Source of the DNA: Paragyromitra xinjiangensis
Taxonomy: Eukaryota > Ascomycota > Pezizomycetes > Pezizales > Discinaceae
Assembly (NCBI GenBank): GCA_038503065.1
Contig: JBCAMK010000002.1
Span: forward strand, 2,976,001-3,040,000
Length of the DNA: 64,000 nucleotides
Reading direction: 5' to 3'
A model generated the notes under the pieces. It was not told the DNA's origin and searched no databases. It saw only the letters and a program-made list of their open reading frames with translations. Shown one piece after another: positions 30,663 to 40,973 of this stretch (its first letter is position 1; each line of letters begins with the position of its first letter). A program made the translations under genes and the position numbers.

Positions 30663-32096
30663 ATGTCACAAGCTGAAGGCTCCACTGCGCTCTCTGCCTT
30701 TGACGCAGCAGACCTTCCCATGACAGACAAACCCCCCTCCCATCACAGCAGTTCTTCTAGCGAAGCCGACGAAGATGAAGAAGACATCGGAGGACAAGAA
30801 TACAACTCCGACATGAACTTCACACAATTTGCACACGAGGAACTTCAAAACCTCAATCATGGCAAAGCCACTAACTACCTCGCCTGGCTCATCCAAAGCC
30901 AAATTGCAGACCTCAAGCTAGATTTTGAACAACAGCTAAGCAGTCTTAAAACCCAGATTCAGTTCAATCACAAACAGCATGAATCCTCCCTCACCAAACT
31001 CGCCGACATCAAGGCACAAAACATCAGACTTCAAAATGATGTTCGCACCCTAGACAACAGACTCCACAGCTTGCAAACAGCAAAAACCACACCAACCGCC
31101 CCCATCATCCCCACCATTCAAGCCCCCCAATTCACCAACCAAACCAAACCCAAGCAAGGAGCTCAAACCTCCTACGCCAACATCACCGCCCCAGCACCAA
31201 GCGAACCGTCCTTCCAACAAGTCCAAAACAAAAAGGGCAAAAAACCAACACCCCAACCTCTCTACAAACCGGACTACACCACAGACAAAAGGGAAATAAT
31301 CCTGGAACTCACTGAACCTCTCCCAGAAACCATCACACTGGACACAATCCTTGATGCCATCAACAACAAGCTAGGAGCACAAAAGACCTGCATCCTCGCA
31401 GTTAAGAAAACCAATGGAGATAACCTAATGCTCCTCACACACCCCAATGAACCAGCAGACCCCTTCCTCACACAATTCCAACACGAAATCACCTCTGCCT
31501 GCACATTACTCAAAATTCCCATCACCAACATCAGAGTTAACAGCAGATGGTCCAAATTCATACTAGACAGCGTCCCCACCCACTTCAATAACAAACCAAT
31601 CCAAACCACAGACATCACCAATGCACTCAAAGCAGCCCTCCCTGAAATTGAACTCGCACAAGCACCTAGATGGCTCAGCACGGAAGAAGGCCACAAAGGG
31701 AAAAAACATTCCTCCATCGTCATCGCCATACCCGCCAAGCACACTCTCAAATCACTCGGATTCACATACCTCAATCTCTTCAACACCACATGCAAAGCAA
31801 GGGAATATCACCCCATCAATCCCACCACCCAATGCCGCAACTGCTAAAAACTCGGACATCACGACGCAACTTGCAAAAGTGACACCGCCTGCGCTATATG
31901 CGCCCAATCTCACCACACAAAAGACCATAAATGCTCCACTCCCACCTGCAAAGGAGGAGCCAGATGCACTCACATGCCTCTTCGCAGCGCCTGCTGCGAT
32001 ACTAATCAACACACAGCCATCGATTGCCCAGAAAAAGCCAAGACCAGAGCCCTATATCTAGTAAACCACTCCAAAAAGCCCACCACCAAAAATTAA
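30663..32096 (+). pseudogene. LINE-B2 ORF1, gag-like protein with nonsense codon
   Basis: Starts at ATG 30663 (MSQAEGSTALSAF). TAA at 31845-31847 replaces a Gln codon inside the first zinc knuckle (CRNC*KLGHH). The frame then continues to its normal stop at 32096. Downstream changes include Cys to Ser in the last knuckle (RSACCDTN). Its stop directly abuts the ORF2 ATG (TAAATG). Confidence 0.9.
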
Positions 32097-32135
32097 ATGA
32101 CAACCAAATCATTAAGCAAAGCCCAGGTACAGCAA

Positions 32136-32165
32136 TGTAACGGGTACGCCGTTACAGTCTCTAGC
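32136..32165 (+). repeat. LTR-2c, first 30 bp
   Basis: TGTAACGGGTACGCCGTTACAGTCTCTAGC. Bases 32153-32165 (TACAGTCTCTAGC) are the left 13-bp duplication of LINE-A3; the LTR continues at 38167. The left flank is LINE-B2 ORF2 and the far right flank is LINE-C1, so the two sides do not share a duplication. Confidence 0.9.
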
Positions 32166-32353
32166 GTTTTAGTGTTTTAGTGTTTTAATTCTACGGCCCT
32201 GATACTAAAGTATATCGCCTCATCCGCCACCGGCTACAAATAAATCCTCCCCGCTTCCAAAACAATAAACAATAAATAATAACAAAACTACGAGGAAAAA
32301 ATAACCGAAAGGAAAACCAAATCAATCATCCCCTACTTAATCGCGAAGGAAAT

Positions 32354-35300
32354 TTATAACCCTAACAGGTTAATATAAGAAAAGAACTCGGAAAAATTTA
32401 ACTTAGGTGAAAAGAAAATATTCCAATCTGGTTCTGAGTTTTTAAAGAAATCTTGTCGTTCTTTGTTTCTGAGTTTGCAGGACATGATGCGATGGTAAGA
32501 GCCATCTTGTTCGCCGCATGTGCATGTGAGAGGATCGGTGAATCCGGTGGGATCGATGAAGTGCGCTTGATTGCGTATTTTCGCGAGTTTGGAAAATCGT
32601 TTGCGTGATAATGGTATGAGATGTTGCGCAATATGAAGGGCAACGGGCTCTGGGGTGTTAGAGGCCCATGATTTGAGTAAATGTTTCTTGGGCAGGAGTG
32701 AAAGGTGTCCAAGGGTCAGACGATGCCATGAGCAGAGGGGTTTGTTGTGGGCGAGTGTAGCCAATTGATCAGCTTTCTCGTTGCCGAAGATTTGTGTATG
32801 AGAGGGAGTCCATATGCCACTGATGGAGCATCCTATATTTTGGAGTGAATTGCATGCGTTGAGTGCGTGCCACAGGTATTCCTTATTGTGTGTGGGTCCT
32901 CCTGCGAGTGACTTTAGGGCGTTTTGATTGTCGACGCAAATGTATATAGGAGTGGGGTAGACGATATGTTGGAGTAAGAGAGCTAAAGCTTCTTGTATGG
33001 CGTGAATTTCGGCGTCTTCGTTCTCGGCATGATGTCCCAGGGCGCAGGAATGTGTGTATGTTTGTGTGGTGATGCCGTAGCGTATGTGAGCAATGTATAC
33101 ACCGGAGGAAGAATGTCCGTTATCGTTGAGGGAGCCGTCTGTATAAAGGAGCCAGGAGTTTTCCAATGTGCCTGTCCAATTGATATGTTGTGTGGCTGTT
33201 TGTTGTTTGGAAAGCTGGGAAATTTGTAGAGAATTTGGTGTGAGGAATGGGGAATGAAAGGAAAATTCGAGTCTTTCAAGGGGTTGATTTTGGATGAGGG
33301 GTTGAAGCAAGGAGGCTATTCTTTTGAGTCCTGATCCTTTGTATTCTGTTGTTTGCAGGAGGAACTTGAGTAGTGGAAGGAAGGCTGGGTTGTGCGCGTT
33401 GTTTTTCAGGATGCGTATGCCATATTTTTGTGAGTGATAATCTAATAGGAGGTTGAGCGGTGGTAGGGCAGCTTCGCGTAGTAGGTGGGTTATTTTGGTG
33501 TTTCTGGGGAGGCCCGTGATGATACGAGCAAGGCTGTGGTATGCTGGTTGAATATTATCTATAATGGTGGGTGCACCTGTCCACCATATGGGGGAGCCCC
33601 ATAGCATTTTGGGGATGTGAACTATGTGTAGTATGTGATGTATTGTGGCGGGGGTGAGGTGTATGGATTTGAGAAGAGGGTAAATGGCTCCTTTGGTTTT
33701 AAGTAGGGAGGCGACAATGTGATGTGTGTGTTGGTGAAAGGTTAGTCTTCGATCAATGATGAGTCCTAGCATGCGATTTTGTTCAGTGGGTGATATGCTT
33801 TGGTCGTACAGTGTGATGGGAGTGGGGGTGGGATCTTTGGCTCTGGAACTGAGTCTTAGGTGCATGAGTTCCGTTTTTGGTGGGGAAAAGAGAATGTTGA
33901 GGTATGAGCCTCTTTCAATTTTGAGGTTAAGGCGTTGTTGTAGTGTCATGGTGGCAAATTTTTGTGAAAAACTTGCTTGTAACATGGCATTGTCGTCGAT
34001 GTAGGTATTGGAATAAGTGAGATTGGAGGGTGATGGTTCAGTGTCTAGCGCGGCACTGTATATGGTGAAGGCAATGGATGAGACTGCAGATCCTTGAGGG
34101 AGTCCACTGTTAAAGGGTGATGTTGGGCTTGTGGTGCTGTTAAAGCGGAAGGCTATTGTTCGGTTGGTGGTGAAGCTTTGGTACCATTGTATTAGGTAAG
34201 TGGGGAATTTGAAATGGAGGAAAATTGCAGTCATTTGTTGATGTATGACGCAGTTGAAGGCTCCTTCAATGTCTGTGGTTAGGATGGAGGGTCGTAATTG
34301 CTTTTGGTGTCCTGTTGTGGCGGGGGTGTCAAGCCAGGATTGGGATGGTGTGATGATTTGTTGTAGGGCGTCTATTGCTGAGATTCCCGTGCGTCCACCT
34401 GTGTGTTGGTGGTTGATTGCGCCTGAGTTTATTGCAGCGATTTCCAATTGTCTGGTGATAATACGTTCTAGGAGTTTGCCGAGACATGATAATAATGAAA
34501 TGGGGCGGTAGGCATTGGGTTTGGAGTAATCGTCTTTGCCTGTCTTAGGTATGGGTGTGACGATTGCTTGTTTCCATATGTCGGGGAAGGCGCCGAAGCG
34601 AAGGGCAGCTGTGAAAATTTTGGGGATAAGTAGAGGAGCGGCTTGATGAGCGTGTTGTATGTGAGGATAAAGGATTCCGTCGTGTCCTGGAGCGGATGCA
34701 GGGGAAGTTTTGGCGAGTAGTTTAGAGATTAACTCTGGAGTGACATAAGGTGTGTTGAGGGATTGATCTGATGTGGGTGGGGGAAGCCAGTTTTGTGGTA
34801 GTGGCTGGGGAGAGGCGAGGATAGGTGGGAAGAAGGTGGATTTGAAGGCATTGCATTGTGCTTCGAAGTCTGGTGCGTTGTGTAGGGGTTGTATTGTGGT
34901 GGGGGGTCTGCGGCCATTTGTTTGTTTGATGGCTTGCAATATTTGTTTGGGGTCGTTGGTGGATAGCCGTTGGTGCCAGTGGTGTTTTTTGGCTTCATTT
35001 ATTTCGGTTTTCCATTGTGTTCGGAGGTTTTTAAGGAGGTTTTTGGCATGCTGTGGTGGGTTGGGTCGTTTGATTAGGTGATTGATGGTGTTTATTTTCC
35101 TTTTTAATTTGGAAAGTTCGTGGGTCCACCAGCCTTTGGAATGTTGACTAGGTTTCGATAGGGGTATGGCTGTGATGGTGGCGAATTGTATTAGGGAGGT
35201 GAGCTGTTCGCATTCTTTGGTGGTTTCACTGGCGTTGGTGGGTTGAGAGTTGTTGAGTGCTGATTGTTTTATTATGTTGTGGAATTGGATCCAGTTTGCT

Positions 35301-36046
35301 TTGTTGAGGTTGCGTTTAGGTGTGGCTGTGGGCTTTGGTGGTAGAAATATAGTAGTTGTGATTAGGGTGTGGTCAGAGTTGTCTCTTAGTCCTTGATCGG
35401 ATTGCCACGTTATGAGGTATTGTTGTATATTTTTAAATAAGGTGAGATCTATGATGGAATTTCTGTTGCCATTTCTAGGGAAATGTGTGAAGATACCTGG
35501 GTGATTGATGAGTTGGTAGTTGTGGTCTTCTAGCCAGTCTACGAGTTGGTTGGCTGTTGTTCTGGTGTTATTGATGGAGGTGCGATGGGTGTCGGTTTCG
35601 ATTCCATACCACCATGTGTGGTGTAGGTTTGTGTCTGCTAGTATTATGTGCATGGGAAGGAAGCGATGCATGTTGAGGTAGGTGTGTGTCGTTGGTGTGT
35701 GATTGGCGTAGATGTTGGAGATTTCAATGTCACCTATTGCTGTGGTGATGATGATTGATATGGCGTTGTTGAAGAAAGAGGTTGAAATGCGTGGGTTTAG
35801 GTTCATGTTTGCGTTTATGTAGGTGACGCATTTGGGATTTTGATTTGTTGGTGAAAAGCGGTAAAAATTTGTGATGTTTGGTGGTAGGCCCTGGGTTTCT
35901 GACCATGGGTCTTGTAGTGCGAGTACGGCGAGTTGGGTATTGATGTTTGCATGATGAAGTACTGAAAGAGTGGAGGCCTTTCCTTTAGCGCAATTCAGTT
36001 GTTGCACTTGGGCTATGCCTGTGATTTGTGTTGTCTGTTTAATCAT
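32354..36046 (-). CDS. LINE-A3 ORF2, APE endonuclease / reverse transcriptase / RNase H (1230 aa)
   Basis: Close homologue of A1 ORF2 with the same length and all motifs: QLNCAKG, LQDPW, ADTNLHHTWWYG, NSDH; DIEGAFNCV, LPQGSAVSS, YIDDNAML; YTDGS, AEIHA, VDNQNAL, EKADQLA. Start at 36046 (MIKQTTQ), overlapping the ORF1 stop by eight bases as in A1; a longer upstream reading begins inside ORF1 and is less likely. No damage seen, although a few residues differ from A1 (for example QILQAIKQ where A1 has QIWQAIKQ). Confidence 0.93.
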   Translation of the reverse strand: MIKQTTQITGIAQVQQLNCAKGKASTLSVLHHANINTQLAVLALQDPWSETQGLPPNITNFYRFSPTNQNPKCVTYINANMNLNPRISTSFFNNAISIIITTAIGDIEISNIYANHTPTTHTYLNMHRFLPMHIILADTNLHHTWWYGIETDTHRTSINNTRTTANQLVDWLEDHNYQLINHPGIFTHFPRNGNRNSIIDLTLFKNIQQYLITWQSDQGLRDNSDHTLITTTIFLPPKPTATPKRNLNKANWIQFHNIIKQSALNNSQPTNASETTKECEQLTSLIQFATITAIPLSKPSQHSKGWWTHELSKLKRKINTINHLIKRPNPPQHAKNLLKNLRTQWKTEINEAKKHHWHQRLSTNDPKQILQAIKQTNGRRPPTTIQPLHNAPDFEAQCNAFKSTFFPPILASPQPLPQNWLPPPTSDQSLNTPYVTPELISKLLAKTSPASAPGHDGILYPHIQHAHQAAPLLIPKIFTAALRFGAFPDIWKQAIVTPIPKTGKDDYSKPNAYRPISLLSCLGKLLERIITRQLEIAAINSGAINHQHTGGRTGISAIDALQQIITPSQSWLDTPATTGHQKQLRPSILTTDIEGAFNCVIHQQMTAIFLHFKFPTYLIQWYQSFTTNRTIAFRFNSTTSPTSPFNSGLPQGSAVSSIAFTIYSAALDTEPSPSNLTYSNTYIDDNAMLQASFSQKFATMTLQQRLNLKIERGSYLNILFSPPKTELMHLRLSSRAKDPTPTPITLYDQSISPTEQNRMLGLIIDRRLTFHQHTHHIVASLLKTKGAIYPLLKSIHLTPATIHHILHIVHIPKMLWGSPIWWTGAPTIIDNIQPAYHSLARIITGLPRNTKITHLLREAALPPLNLLLDYHSQKYGIRILKNNAHNPAFLPLLKFLLQTTEYKGSGLKRIASLLQPLIQNQPLERLEFSFHSPFLTPNSLQISQLSKQQTATQHINWTGTLENSWLLYTDGSLNDNGHSSSGVYIAHIRYGITTQTYTHSCALGHHAENEDAEIHAIQEALALLLQHIVYPTPIYICVDNQNALKSLAGGPTHNKEYLWHALNACNSLQNIGCSISGIWTPSHTQIFGNEKADQLATLAHNKPLCSWHRLTLGHLSLLPKKHLLKSWASNTPEPVALHIAQHLIPLSRKRFSKLAKIRNQAHFIDPTGFTDPLTCTCGEQDGSYHRIMSCKLRNKERQDFFKNSEPDWNIFFSPKLNFSEFFSYINLLGL

Positions 36047-37475
36047 TACGGTTGTTGATTTTCTGGGCGCGTTGAGCAAGGTAGAGTGCTCTGGTCTTCA
36101 TTTTTTCGGGGCAATCAATGGCGGTGTGTTGGTTGGTGTTGCAGCAGGCGCATCTGAGTGGCATATGTGTGCATCTGGCACCTCCTCTGCATGTGATTTG
36201 GTCACATTTGTGGTCTTTGGTATGGTGGGCAAGTGCGCAGATGGCGCAGGCAACTTCTTGTTTGCAGGTGGCGTCGTGGTGTCCAAGTTTTTGGCAGTTT
36301 CGGCATTGGGTGGTGGGGTTGATGGGGTGGTATTCGCGGATTTTGCAGGTGGCATTTAGAATATTGAGGTAGGTGAAGCCTAGGGTTTTGAGGGTGTGTT
36401 TGGCAGGTAGGGCGATGACAATGGAAGAGGCTTTTTTGCCAACGCGTTTCTCTTCTGTGGATAGCCATCTTGGGGCTTGGGCCAATTGTACGTCAGGTAG
36501 GGCGGCTTGAAGGGCATTGGTGATAGTGGTGGGTGTGACGGGTTCGAGGTTGAAGTTTAGGGGGACAGCGTCGATGATAAATTTAGACCACCTGCTGTTG
36601 ATTCTAATGTTGGTGATTGGGATTTTGAGGAGGTTGCATGCTGAGGTGATTTCATGTTCGTATTGTTCGATGAATTTGTCAGCGGCTTCGTTGGGTTTGG
36701 TGGTGAGGATGAGATTGTCGTTGTTGGTTTTCCGGACGGCTAGGATGCATGTGTTGACAGCTCCTAGGCGGTTGTTGATGGCATTGAGTATGGAATCTGG
36801 GGTGGCTGAGGCGGGAAGGGGTTCGGTGAGTTCGATAATGATTTCTCTTTTATCGGTGGTGAAGTCGGGCTTGTAGAGTGGTTGAATTTTTGGGGTTTTT
36901 CGGTTGGTGACGGTGGTGAAGTTGTTTTCGCCAGGTGCTGTTGTGGCTTTGCTGGCATAGGTTTCTTGTGCTTTGTTGGTGTTGGTGTTGGAGGGTTTGC
37001 TGGTGTTTGTGGCGGGAGGTTTGCTGTTTGCGGCGGGGGTGTTGGCTTTGGCGCTTTGGTTGGTTTGTAGGTGTAGGAGTCTGGCGTCTAAGGAGCGGAC
37101 GGTGTTTTGGAGCGAAATGTTTTGCGCTTTAATTTCCGCGAGTTTGGAGGTGGTATTGGTGTTTTGGATGTTATTGAATTTGATTTGAGCAAGGAGGGTG
37201 TCCATTTGTCTCTCAAATTCGTCTTTCATCGAGTTGAATTGGCTCTGGATGAACCAAGCGAGATAGTTGGTGGTAGTGGCATTGGTCATGTTTGCCATTT
37301 CTTCGGCGGGGATTTGGGTGAAGTTGAGGTTGGAGTTATATTCTTGACCTCCGACGCTTTCATCGTCGTCATGTTCACTGGAGGAGCTGCTGTGATTTGA
37401 GGCGGGTTTGTCTTCCATTGGGAGATCTGCGGGGTCAAAGGCAGAGAGGGCAGTGCTGTCTTCAGGTGCAGACAT
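36039..37475 (-). CDS. LINE-A3 ORF1, gag-like RNA-binding protein (478 aa)
   Basis: Begins MSAPEDSTALSAF. Coiled-coil region, Lys/Thr/Asn linker and three C-terminal Cys/His motifs (CRNCQKLGHHDATC, CAICALAHHTKDHKC, CACCNTNQHTAIDC) are all intact. One residue longer than A1 in the linker. With ORF2 it makes a complete set for an autonomous LINE. Confidence 0.92.
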   Translation of the reverse strand: MSAPEDSTALSAFDPADLPMEDKPASNHSSSSSEHDDDESVGGQEYNSNLNFTQIPAEEMANMTNATTTNYLAWFIQSQFNSMKDEFERQMDTLLAQIKFNNIQNTNTTSKLAEIKAQNISLQNTVRSLDARLLHLQTNQSAKANTPAANSKPPATNTSKPSNTNTNKAQETYASKATTAPGENNFTTVTNRKTPKIQPLYKPDFTTDKREIIIELTEPLPASATPDSILNAINNRLGAVNTCILAVRKTNNDNLILTTKPNEAADKFIEQYEHEITSACNLLKIPITNIRINSRWSKFIIDAVPLNFNLEPVTPTTITNALQAALPDVQLAQAPRWLSTEEKRVGKKASSIVIALPAKHTLKTLGFTYLNILNATCKIREYHPINPTTQCRNCQKLGHHDATCKQEVACAICALAHHTKDHKCDQITCRGGARCTHMPLRCACCNTNQHTAIDCPEKMKTRALYLAQRAQKINNRND

Positions 37476-37554
37476 GTTGGAGGTTCGGGTAAGATGGGGA
37501 GAGAGGTGGCTGGATGTGCGTTTGCGCCCAGCAATAGGTGTGGGTGTGATGGGT

Positions 37555-37809
37555 GCCCAAACAAGTCGGACAGGAGTTGCGGGTGGTGATGGCGATACTC
37601 TGGGGGGAGTATTGGGAGCCAGGTTGATGGGGGAGCGGTGGGAGTGATGAGTTCCCAGATGCGGGATGGGGTGTGGTGATGAACGATGCCAAAGAGATAG
37701 AGACTTTTTGGTTTCGTGAGATTCTGGGAGAGGTGGTTTGTGGTGTTGAGTTTGCGGTCGGAGATGATGGAGGGAGATGTGGAAGCGAGGTGGGCGGTCG
37801 CTTGTTATA
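37555..37809 (-). repeat. 255-bp LINE-A 5' UTR, inner copy of a direct duplication
   Basis: Identical by eye to 37912-38166. This copy is contiguous with A3 ORF1 and begins, on the minus strand, TATAACAAGCGACCGCCC. Confidence 0.9.
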
Positions 37810-37911
37810 TACTGCCTCTAGTATGTGGAGTAGAATAGGGCTACGGACTGATGGGACAGTAGGAGCCAAAAGAGAAATTCGGGCGAAACAACTGGCGTTG
37901 GCGAAGTAGCG
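37810..37911. other. Spacer between the duplicated A3 5' ends
   Basis: 37810-37866 is LTR-2 sequence starting at the LINE-A target (TACTGCCTCTAGT, the LTR-2a/b version rather than the LTR-2c version). 37867-37911 (aaaagagaaattcgggcg...) matches nothing else I recognise in the window. Confidence 0.75.
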
Positions 37912-38166
37912 GCCCAAACAAGTCGGACAGGAGTTGCGGGTGGTGATGGCGATACTCTGGGGGGAGTATTGGGAGCCAGGTTGATGGGGGAGCGGTGGGA
38001 GTGATGAGTTCCCAGATGCGGGATGGGGTGTGGTGATGAACGATGCCAAAGAGATAGAGACTTTTTGGTTTCGTGAGATTCTGGGAGAGGTGGTTTGTGG
38101 TGTTGAGTTTGCGGTCGGAGATGATGGAGGGAGATGTGGAAGCGAGGTGGGCGGTCGCTTGTTATA
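37912..38166 (-). repeat. 255-bp LINE-A 5' UTR, outer copy
   Basis: Second copy of the A3 5' end, abutting the right 13-bp target duplication of A3. Not followed by ORF1 of its own. Confidence 0.9.
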
Positions 38167-38851
38167 TACAGTCTCTAGCATGTGTAGTAGAATAGGGCCG
38201 GACTGATGGGACAGTAGGAGCCTGCATCGGTGGGGTTGCTCCCACATGCAGAGAGCTACCGCGTCCCACTGATCTGGTTGATGCAGAGGAACCGCATGTG
38301 CGTCAGCTGACGAGCTGGCAGCGCATAGACGGCTGCATCTACCACTCCGAGGAAGTGGTAGAGTTCTGAATCAACCTGTGCAGTATGCATCAGCGGAAGC
38401 TGATAGGCAACGCACTGGCAGCGCTATCTACTAGTAAAACACATGCGGATTAGACTGAACTGCACCGTGCATGTAGGACTGCAGTGTGCAGGACTATGCC
38501 GGTGGTTCATAGAGTCTAGAGTGGTCAGATTGCTAATGGAGGTGCGGCAGCTCTTGAAGCATAGCCCCCGGAAGTACGGAAGGTCTTCCGGAGTAAAACA
38601 CCAGTCCATTTGGCAATGGGACTCCGGGTCAAACCCAGTCCCCCACTAGAGCACGGCAGAGCGAGGACTGCGGAACGCAGGTGTTAAATACATCGCGAAT
38701 GCTCCACCCTGCTGCTCTATTCTTCAGCGATAATTGAGCCCTTAAGATTCTTGAGTAGCTTGCACGAAAGAATCGGATTCTGAACTTGATCTATATCCAT
38801 TCCGCAACGGCCGTACACCTAGCCTATCTATCTAGGCCTACCCCCGTTACA
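38167..38851 (+). repeat. LTR-2c, remainder (about 685 bp)
   Basis: From TACAGTCTCTAGCATG to CCTACCCCCGTTACA. With 32136-32152 it makes an LTR of about 702 bp. This copy shows the LINE-B target region without a LINE (GCGCTATCTACTAGTAAAACACATGC near 38418-38443). No gene seen. The 3' end abuts LINE-C1. Confidence 0.9.
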
Positions 38852-40661
38852 CCCTCAACCTCTACAAGTGGGGCTCCCACAAGGCTCCCCCTTATCTTGA
38901 ATTGCTTTTGTCATCTATGCTGCTGCATTGGACCCACCATCCAATCCCCATCCCACAGAATTCTCTACGATATACATAGACGATGACACTGCATTACAAT
39001 TAGCAAAAACACCCGCCTTCGCCACAAAACGCTTAACCGAAAGACATACAGCCAAAATCCTTCGAGCTTCCTTCCTTAACATAACCTTTTCACAATCAAA
39101 AACGGAGCTAATCCACCTGGTGGCCACAAGCACTCCTCACACTCCCACCCAAACTATTAAGCTTTTTGATATAGATATTGCCCCTTCCCCTCACATCAAA
39201 ACTCTGGGCATCCTCCTTGATCAACGATTAAATTTTCATACCCACTGCCAACAAGCTGCATCCCGATTAAGGACCTCTCTATACCTCGTCAACAACCTTA
39301 TCAAAGACAAAGGTCCCACTCCCAACCTAATCCACCAATTAACCCTCACCATAATACTCCCTGCCGCACTCTACGGCTACGAAGTCTGGTGGACAGGCAC
39401 CCAAAGCATCCTTGACAGACTTTCACCCACCTACCACCGGGCAGCCCGACTCATCACTGGCCTACCCAAATACACTCCGATACACAAATTATTACCTGAG
39501 GCTGGCTTAGCCCCCCTCAACCTATTACTCGATATGCAAACGCAAACATATGGAATCCGCCAGCTACGCAATCCAAATCACCCTCTACACAAGACCCTCC
39601 AGCAACATCTTCACCAAACAAATTTCAAAGGCACTGGCCTACAAAGAGTCGGCTCCCTCTTATCCCAGCTCTTATCGGGTGCCCCTTTAGAGGATCTTTC
39701 CCTACCCTTTCATCCCTTTCTCAACAACGCCAACATACACATTGAAGGCACTAAACAATCGGCTTCTCTCACCCACGTGGACTGGCTTCACAGCCTATCC
39801 AATGCCTGGGTACTTTACTCGGATGGTTCCAAAGCGGAAAATGGAGTCACAGCATCTGGCTGGAACATCCAACGCATTCAATATGGCAACACCACCCAAT
39901 CATACCAGGGCAATTGCAATCTGGGACACCAATGCGAAAACGAGGACGCAGAAATTCATGGGATACAGGAAACCCTACAATACCTCATCCAACGTCTACC
40001 GGTTGATAACACACCTGAATACCTATGTATCGATAACCAGAACGCACTCCAAGCCCTTGCGGGTAACATCACTTCCAACCGACAATTCCTAAAAGCCACC
40101 CTTGCACATATACACACCTTACATAATTTGAACGCCCCAGTCGTGGGGAGATGGACTCCATCTCACACCAATATTACGGGCAATGAGATCGCCGATACCA
40201 TGGCCAAAGCTGGCCTGTTCCTTACCCCCTGCCAACACACTTGCACAACTTTAGGCTGGCTTCGATTACAACCCAAAATTTCCCTCCTTAAAAAATGGCC
40301 AGAAACAACCGAAACCCCAGTTGCCTTAAATCCTCCTTCAGTTCTGCGATTTCTCCGACGAACTCAAGCAAGAGCGATATCATTACTCCGTACACAACAA
40401 ACCAAAGTGGATCCCAATCCTCTTTCCCCTCCCTCCATATGTCCTTGCGGCGTATTAAACTCCTCACCGCACCTTGCTCTCGACTGCACCCTGAATGGAT
40501 CAACTCGTCCGAATTGGGGCTAAAGCTGGTATCAAGCGATTCTTCTTAACACCAACTACCTTGATCTCTTGCATTTCATCAGCGAGAATCAATTAGCGAC
40601 ACTTTCATCAAATAAATATCTCAATATGGTGTCTAACGCCAATCTTCTGGAAATGAATTGA
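38852..40661 (+). pseudogene. LINE-C1 ORF2 fragment (RT 3' part and RNase H), broken
   Basis: Remnant of family C ORF2. GLPQGSPL is readable at 38874, then a stop/frame change near 38900; the frame is open 38928-40523 with YIDDDTAL, a thumb region and RNase H (YSDGS, AEIHG, IDNQNAL, PSHTNITGNEIAD). TAA at 40521-40523 replaces the Lys codon of C2 (DWGKNW). The remaining 46 codons follow to the ancestral stop at 40661. It cannot supply a full protein. Confidence 0.9.
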
Positions 40662-40925
40662 TTCCTTTGGTAAACCGGGTGGGGGAAGTTTTTCTTTTGT
40701 TTCCGGTTGGTTAAGGGGTTATTTCTTTTATTTCGTATTGTTTAAAGTTTTATATGTGGTTGTTTTGATTAGTTGAGTTTTGTATTTCTTTGGTTATTTT
40801 GTTTATGAAAGGGGATGTCGAGGTTGGCGGTGGATGAGGCCATGTATTTTGTATACCTGCACCATTCAGTAGCTAGTTAGGTTAGCACTGTCTAAAATTA
40901 AATGAAATTGGAAATTGGAAATTGG
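38852..40925 (+). mobile_element. LINE-C1, 5'-truncated family C element
   Basis: Begins inside the reverse transcriptase just upstream of motif B, where LTR-2c ends, and runs to a GGAAATT-repeat tail. LINE-C2 follows directly head to tail. Confidence 0.9.
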
Positions 40926-40973
40926 ACACCATCCTGCACGAGTAAAAAGATCCCTGCAAAACACCAGTTCTAC

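Larger units (their letters stand above)
30352..32135 (+). mobile_element. LINE-B2, truncated family B element, head to tail with B1
   Basis: Starts TACACATACCCTGACATCGC directly at the tail of B1, with no intervening host or LTR sequence. It has a 5' UTR, a broken ORF1 and the first 39 bases of ORF2 (ATG 32097), then is replaced by LTR-2c at 32136. Highly similar to B1. Confidence 0.9.
32166..38166 (-). mobile_element. LINE-A3, full-length intact family A element with duplicated 5' end
   Basis: Minus orientation inside LTR-2c, flanked by perfect TACAGTCTCTAGC at 32153-32165 and 38167-38179. The core element is 32166-37809 (5644 bp), ending in an AAAACACT tail. Beyond its 5' end lie 102 bp (57 bp of LTR-2 plus 44-45 bp of other sequence) and then a second identical 255-bp copy of LINE-A 5' UTR (37912-38166). 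Both ORFs are open. Confidence 0.93.

Noticed and set aside
37462..38247. 261-aa minus-strand frame across the duplicated A3 5' end and LTR-2
   Set aside because: Crosses the duplicated 5' UTR and LTR; the repeated peptide simply mirrors the 255-bp duplication.
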